Assembly: GCF_022201045.2 (NCBI RefSeq) | Contig: NC_068557.1 | Coordinates: 744,001 to 808,000, forward strand | Length of the DNA: 64,000 bases | Source: Citrus sinensis | Taxonomy: Eukaryota > Streptophyta > Magnoliopsida > Sapindales > Rutaceae | Direction of reading: 5' to 3' | In this document: positions 58,846 to 64,000 of the stretch, piece by piece | How positions within the stretch are numbered: the first letter of the stretch is position 1 | How the letters are laid out: each line of letters opens with the position of its first letter | Program-made: the position numbers and the translations under genes | Notes under the pieces: model-generated | Database searches by the model: none | The model's input: only the letters and a program-made list of their open reading frames with translations | Told to the model about the DNA's origin: nothing

Positions 58846-59482
58846 ATTTATTCTTTCATCTTTGGCAGAAGCCGCGAATCCATCCATTCCATTATGTGCC
58901 TTCATAAATGGTACCGACCCTTCCAATAAAGCATCCTTCGCGCAGGACCTGTCGGAAGATATCATGCACACATATGAGTATTAATTAATTGAGTGCATAT
59001 ATTATATTATAACGTCTACAGATACAATTAATGTGAGTACAAGGAAATTAGAATACAAATTACCAAGAATCCATACTAATTTTGTCCTGAATTATGAGCA
59101 GAGTGGGAGCAAGAGAAACTCCATCTTTATTTGGAACAAAATATTTGGAAACTGGTGTCAAGCCATATAATCTCTGAACACTTCCGTCTTTGTTCGAGAC
59201 AAGATTACATGTGAGAAAAGAGTAACTGGCTAGCAGGCGTAGCATTCTGTCCAGTATTATTGGGGCTTTTTTGTTATTTGTGGGCAGCTGAGAGGCAATC
59301 TCTGAAGACGAGAGTTGAGTTGGGCTAACTTTCGCCATTATCTCCAACAAACCAAGCTCAGTGGCAGATTTCATGGTCATCGGAAGTACTGCGCCGGAAG
59401 CGAGTTCCATGGCCAACAAGAAGTCTTGCTCATCCCTTGCTGGTTTCAACACGACTTGGTGATCATCTTGGAGTGAACCCAT
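58846..59482 (-). pseudogene. O-methyltransferase stub: exon 1 and part of exon 2
   Basis: Exon 1 (59482-59064, 419 nt) is open and starts [20 protein letters not shown]. Intron 1 is intact. Exon 2 (from 58948) stops after about 34 codons, where Copia gag sequence begins. 58846-59430 is almost identical, about three differences by eye, to 55022-55606 inside the fusion gene. The stub keeps the OMT promoter and the 18 N-terminal codons that the fusion lacks. It cannot encode an active enzyme because the SAM and catalytic regions are missing. Confidence 0.9.
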
Positions 59483-59806
59483 CTTCTTAGGCTAATTAGG
59501 ATATAATGGAGAAACTAACAAGGTGCTGTATGGATGCTGAAGAGTAGTGCTTAGTTTATGGAACGCTAAACCTTTATATAGTGTGTGTGTGTGGAAATTG
59601 CTAACATTAATTAATATTCTGTTATTAACATACGTCCAAGCATGTCTCAAAGGGTCAAGGTGGGAGGGCTATCTCAGCTAATAATGAAATTTTGATCGAG
59701 CAGCCCCAACCATAAACAGAAATCATCACGTGTTCAAATTGAGTAAGTTACATGTTTGAAAGGCATCGGTGCTAATAATGTTCCAATTAAATAGGTTATC
59801 GCTCCA
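59483..59806 (-). repeat. OMT promoter copy (inverted relative to 33315-33649)
   Basis: Includes the TATA-like element (RC near 59571-59582) and the (GT)n/(CA)n microsatellite. It ends at the GGAGCGATAACC block, where the sequence switches to DNA shared with 44715-44745. Confidence 0.8.
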
Positions 59807-59852
59807 GAGATGGGCCATTCCCAGCCATTGCCAACAAAAAAAAAAAAAAAAA

Positions 59853-60610
59853 TTGAGTGGTGCTATTGGCACACCTGCATTATCCTCTTAAAACTCCCTT
59901 ATTTTCTTTTACAAATTTACCCCTAACTGAAAACGCCCCACATACCCACAGCCAATGCAAAGTCACAAATAAAATTTAAGGACCACACACACAGCTGCAG
60001 ATTTATTCTTTCCCTTTTTAAGAGTTTGATGAATACCATTTACCTGTGGTAAAACTAATTTACATTAATTAAAATAAATTCATTAATTTATATTGTACTA
60101 TTCTTTATTCTTAATTATCTCAAAAAATATCAATGATATCTTGTTTCATGCGTAAAAAAAGAGTCAAATCCCGGAAAAATGTTATGAATAAAAATAGATA
60201 GAGATGAAAGCATCCCACGACTTGTTGTGAACCTTTAGATGTACTCAGGACATTCAAATTTTAATTTTTTTCTTATTTTGAATTTTAAGTCTATGAAAAG
60301 TTAGACAAAAGACAAACTACCATAAAAATAATCAATCCCAAAAAGATATTAACCGTTTTCTTTTATATAAGATGCACGATTAACATTATCAACAAGAGAA
60401 ACATAGAAAGTTTTGTTTACGTACCTAAAGAAATTAAGAAAAGAGACATCATGAATAGGGTTTCTTTAGAGAAAAGAGCGAAGTAGGGATATTTCTGGAA
60501 TAAAAAAGGGTGTCAATAAAAATTATCTGATGTTTCAAATTATTTAATAGGGTATATTTAGAAAATGAATTTTAAGAGGGTAACAAGAGGGTGCCAATAG
60601 TCTAACTCAA
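59853..60610. mobile_element. Mutator-like (MULE) non-autonomous element, right-arm copy
   Basis: The ends TTGAGTGGTGCTATTGGCAC and GTGCCAATAGTCTAACTCAA are an inverted repeat. Inside them CCTCTTAAAA is also mirrored, extending the match to about 37 bp. Flanks are A-rich, which hides any 9-bp duplication. There is no transposase. It occupies the same ancestral site as 43984-44712 but with an unrelated interior. Confidence 0.65.
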
Positions 60611-60921
60611 AAAACAAATTCAGTAGTTTTTTTTTTCAACAGGATCAATAAATGCAATTGGTTATTATTGATTTAACAGAATTTAGGGCCACATATTATC
60701 TTTCTTTGTAACCGCATCTTAATTTTACAGGATCAATAAATTAAACGTAGGTGATTATTGCTATAGCATTATAATGAGATTGCTCTCCCATTTTGATCCT
60801 TTCAGATATACATTATTGGTACACATACAAGAAACATGACTATTTTGATCCTTTGAGTTTTAAAACGTTTTTATTCTTCGTAATAGTTCATATCAGTCTT
60901 CTTTTTCTTTTTATTTTATAA

Positions 60922-61068
60922 GCAAACCTCGTGCTTATATGTGTTTATAAGTCATAAGCAAACCTCGTGCTTATAAGCAAACCTCGTGCTCATAAGCAAT
61001 TATAAAATAAAAAGAAAACCTCGTGCTTATATGTGTTTATAAGTCATAAGCAAACCTCGTGCTTATAC
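60922..61068 (+). repeat. Local repeat array AAGCAAACCTCGTGCTTAT, five units
   Basis: Units begin near 60922, 60957, 60976, 61013 (truncated start) and 61048, two of them followed by ATGTGTTTATAAGTCAT. The inverted arms upstream of copies B and C have this motif only once, so it expanded here, about 270-420 bp before the P450 copy D start codon. Confidence 0.85.
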
Positions 61069-61259
61069 AATAAAAAGAAAAAGAAGACTGCTATGAATTA
61101 TTATGAAGAATAAAAAAGTTTTAAAACTCAAAATAAGGCATGTGCCCCATCTCATCCACCAGTCGTAATTGAACATCCATGAAGAATAAAAAATTATCGA
61201 AACGCAAAAAGAGGGATGTGCCCGATCTCATCCAGCGAAAGGCTTTAATCCGCCCATGC

Positions 61260-61275
61260 ATCATAATATATAAGT
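61260..61275 (+). promoter_or_regulatory. Putative TATA box of P450 copy D
   Basis: CATAATATATAAGTAGG lies about 70 bp before the ATG, at the same place as in the other copies. Confidence 0.55.
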
Positions 61276-61338
61276 AGGAATAGGTCTGTTGTTGTTGTAT
61301 GCACAAGACTCCCCAGCTACTTGCTAAGGAAACAAGGA

Positions 61339-63045
61339 ATGGCTCTACTTGTTGTTGTGTTCCTTTTTTGTCTTCCCATCTTTCTATTGTTTCTTCTTCA
61401 AAAACACAGAAAAAACACAAGCGCTAAATTTCCACCTGGCCCTCCTGGTCTCCCCATAATCGGTAACCTCCACCAGTTCGATACCACAAACCTTGCATTT
61501 TATTTATGGAAACTTTCCAAACAATATGGTTCAATCTTTTCTCTGCGTCTTGGTCTTAGACCAGCCATAGTAATTTCTTCAGCAAAATTGGCTAAAGAGG
61601 CCTTCAAAACTCACGATCTTCAATTTGCTGGCAGGCCAGTTTTGCTTGGCCTGCAAACGCTATCTTACAATTACTTGGGCGTCACTTTTGCCCCACATTA
61701 CAATGAATGGAGAGACATGAGGAAAAGATTTGTCACCTCTTTGCTTAACTCTAATAGAATTGAGCAATTTCGTCGAGTTCGAAAGGATGAGATTTTCCGT
61801 ATGGTTGAAAAAATATCAAAGCTAGGCGATGCCGCTGATGAAGATGGTTCATCCAAAGTGCCAATCAACTTAAGCGAGATAGCGATGACTTGCGTACGTA
61901 ATATTATTTTTAGAGTCACTTTTAGCAAGCGCTTTGAAGATGATGGCCCAGCAGCTGTAAATAGATTGGATTATCTTCTTGCGGAAACTCAGCTCCTGTC
62001 TGGGACCATTTTTTTCTCAGACTGCTCTTTTTCTTTCATCGGTAATTGCCTCGATAGAATCACAGGAATGCATCGCCGTCTCCAAAAGCATTTCAAAGAT
62101 TGTGATCGATATTATCAACAACTCATCGATGACCATTTGGATCCAAAGCGACCACAAGCTGCTGGTCAGCAAGGGGACTTAATCGACGACTTACTTAATC
62201 TCACTAAAGCTGGTGATCTGACATTGGACGATGTCAAAGCAGCAATCATGGTACATGCATAATCTATTCCTTTTACCAAAAATTAATTTATTTCTCATCT
62301 AGTTGTTCCCCACTGACGTACTTGGCCGAGTGGTTCTCAAGTATACCTGGCCACCCCAGTTCGAATCATCAATTTTGGTTTGCCATTTCTCGTATAATGC
62401 ACTTGCTTAATACATGTGCTTTAATTTGCATATATGCAGGAAATATTTATAGGTACCACGGACACGAGTAAAGTTACTATTGAAATGGCTATGACCCACC
62501 TAATGAAGAATCCTGAAGCAATGAAGAAGGCTCAAGAAGAAGTTAGAAGTGTGGTTAAAGATAAAGGGTTTGTAGATGAAGATGATATTCCAAGATTAGA
62601 GTATATCAATGCTGTAATCAAAGAGACAATGAGGATTCAACCAGCGGCTCAATTCATCCCAAAGGCAACTTCAGAAAGGTGCGTTATCGATGGTTATCAC
62701 ATACCAGCTGAGACAATGGTTTTAGTTAATGTGTGGGCAATAGGAAGGGACCCTCAAGTTTGGGATAAGCCAGACAAATTTATTCCTGAGAGATTTGTGG
62801 GGTCTAACATTGATATGGGAGGACAAAACTTTGAATTTATACCATTTGGTTCCGGCAGAAGAATTTGTCCAGGGATACCTATAGCATTGCCCAGTGTGGA
62901 GCTCGCACTTGCCAATCTTCTTTACAAATTTGATTGGAAAATGCCTCATGGAATGAAGATTGATGACTTGGATTTTGAGGCTACGCCTGGCCTTACCCAG
63001 CACAAGAAAAAGCCTCTCAAGCTCGTGGCAACCAAATCTATATGA
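61339..63045 (+). CDS. Cytochrome P450, CYP71 clan (copy D), intact, two exons
   Basis: Exon 1 is 61339-62250 and exon 2 is 62440-63045, with a phase-0 GT-AG intron, giving 505 residues. It has an N-terminal anchor, PPGPPGLP hinge (32-39), and I-helix GTTDTS (309-314), with Thr where copy A has Ala. ExxR is ETMR (366-369), PERF is present, and the heme loop PFGSGRRICPG has Cys447. It is the inverted twin of copy A (7800-9506), with the same intron length class and tRNA-like intron segment. Its upstream region differs: it is shared with copies B and C plus the local repeat array, so the coding block and promoter have different histories. The MALL ATG is used; the upstream in-frame codon is TTG. 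The substrate is unknown. Confidence 0.93.
62318..62375 (+). repeat. tRNA-like segment inside the P450-D intron
   Basis: TGGCCGAGTGG (A-box-like) and AGTTCGAATC (B-box-like) about 30 bp apart, the same as in the copy-A intron. It is absent from the introns of copies B and C. Confidence 0.5.
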
Positions 63046-63925
63046 TGGTTTAGTCATTAGTGTTGTGATTCAAATAAGTTTGCATGCAAGCACTTTTCTT
63101 TACGGTTATTGTTTGTTCGAGGATCATAATATGTAACGGTGAGGGGTGCTACTCAGCTCTCTTTTAAAGCCAAAGCTCATAATGCTTTTCTAGATTGCTT
63201 TTGCTCTTTGTTAATTTCTTTTAGTGGTTTAATAAAATTTTAGCCCAATTGAAATCATTGTCATTTTCATTCAAAGATTCAACGAAAAAATAGGGTCAGG
63301 GAGAGGAACAAGCCAATAACCCACGAACGGCAGCCAAGACCTGTATCTGTCAGACGATAAAATCAGTCCCGTCATCAGGTTCGATTGGAACTAAGAAAGT
63401 GAAAGAGATTAGTGCTTTGGCCGGAGTTTGTGGTGCGGAGTTTGAAGATTGTGCATCGATCACTTGGCTGGTGTGCGAAGCAGTGTTAATAGTGTTAATT
63501 ATTCGTCACCTCTTCCTGATTTCCAGGATTCAAATAAATAAGAATGTTCCATGATTTGGAATTCTCTACCAAGTTAATTAAATGAAGAAACTAATGCTAG
63601 ATACTCAAAGCAATAAAACATCGGATTAATATAATAAACTCAGTATGTATCTAATTGATTCATTTCTCAATTAATGGTAATATATACAAGATATACTTTT
63701 ATTTTTGTTCAAGATAAGCGAGTACAATATGCAGCTGGTGTAAGCAAACCTTGCATTTTGCCCGATCTCATCCAGCTGGTGTAAGCAAACCCAAAAGGAG
63801 GCATGTTCCCGATCTCATCCAGCGAAGGCTTCAATCCGCCTATGTTTCATTATATATAAATTGGCAAAGGTCTGTTGTTGTTGTACTGCACAAGAATACC
63901 TAGCTAATTGCCAAGAAAAAAAGGA
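63046..63925. other. Intergenic region between P450 copies D and E
   Basis: 63046-63750 mirrors 7095-7799. At 63733 and 63776 the block CAGCTGGTGTAAGCAAACC is repeated 43 bp apart, exactly where homology switches from the copy-A 3' flank to a copy-A-type promoter (63780-63925). This marks a duplication joint. A TATA box (ATTATATATAAATTGG) is near 63849. Confidence 0.75.
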
Positions 63926-64000
63926 ATGGCTCTACTTGTTCTTGTGATCCTTTTTTGTCTTCCCATCTTTCTATTGTTTCTTCTCCAAAAACACAGAAAA
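63926..64000 (+). CDS. Cytochrome P450, CYP71 clan (copy E), 5' end only, runs off the window
   Basis: The ATG at 63926 is followed by 25 codons of the membrane anchor (MALLVLVILFCLPIF, then LLQKHRK). The upstream 140 bp match the copy-A promoter in reverse complement. The rest lies beyond the window, so intactness is unknown. Confidence 0.85.
   Translation, partial: MALLVLVILFCLPIFLLFLLQKHRK

Overview
The window is plant nuclear DNA: AT-rich intergenic sequence, GT-AG introns in multi-exon genes, plant CYP71-clan cytochromes P450, COMT-type O-methyltransferases, a plant-type TMEM45/DUF716 gene, and nested plant transposons (CACTA, hAT, Mutator-like, Copia, LINE, SINE) with an endogenous caulimovirid. 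The proteins look like a woody eudicot. I lean to Citrus or a relative from recognition of the P450 and OMT sequences, but could not search.

The genes form a repeatedly duplicated module: TMEM45-like membrane protein, CYP71-type P450 and caffeate-type O-methyltransferase (OMT). Intact by inspection are a TMEM45-like gene (6009-6824 +), P450s at 7800-9506 (-), 48269-50077 (+) and 61339-63045 (+), and an OMT (33650-35125 +). A sixth P450 starts at 63926 and leaves the window. Broken copies are the OMT at 14834-16116, P450s at 37925-39860, 40713-42822 and 51172-51240, and an OMT stub at 58846-59482. Most copies sit in mirror-image arms. 39.8-43.9 kb pairs inverted with 47.2-51.2 kb, 1.6-6.4 kb with 55.6-57.1 kb, 7.1-9.6 kb with 61.2-63.75 kb, and 33.3-35.7 kb with 53.6-55.6 plus 58.8-59.8 kb. 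A direct duplication links 9.6-13.2 kb with 30.6-32.9 kb.

The most striking item is a chimeric gene at 54183-55995 (-). The first 131 codons of a TMEM45-like gene are joined in frame, at a 6-base microhomology, to an OMT lacking only its first 18 residues. All four exons keep an open frame, predicting a 478-residue protein with a membrane N-terminus and a complete methyltransferase. The fusion keeps the TMEM45 upstream region without the 3.3-kb CACTA element that sits 174 bp upstream of the start codon of the unfused copy.

At 16.95-25.37 kb lies one genome length (8.4 kb) of a florendovirus-like endogenous pararetrovirus. It was inserted into CACTA-type repeat sequence and opened exactly at the Met-tRNA primer-binding site, which is present at both ends. 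Its polyprotein is broken by stops and frameshifts, but the second ORF (22766-24184) is open.

Several transposon insertions can be delimited to the base because both target-site duplications survive, and three (CACTA at 2550, SINE at 12195, SINE-like at 31100) also have an empty site in a duplicated arm here. The P450 and OMT genes plausibly act in one specialised-metabolite route, but the sequence does not show which.
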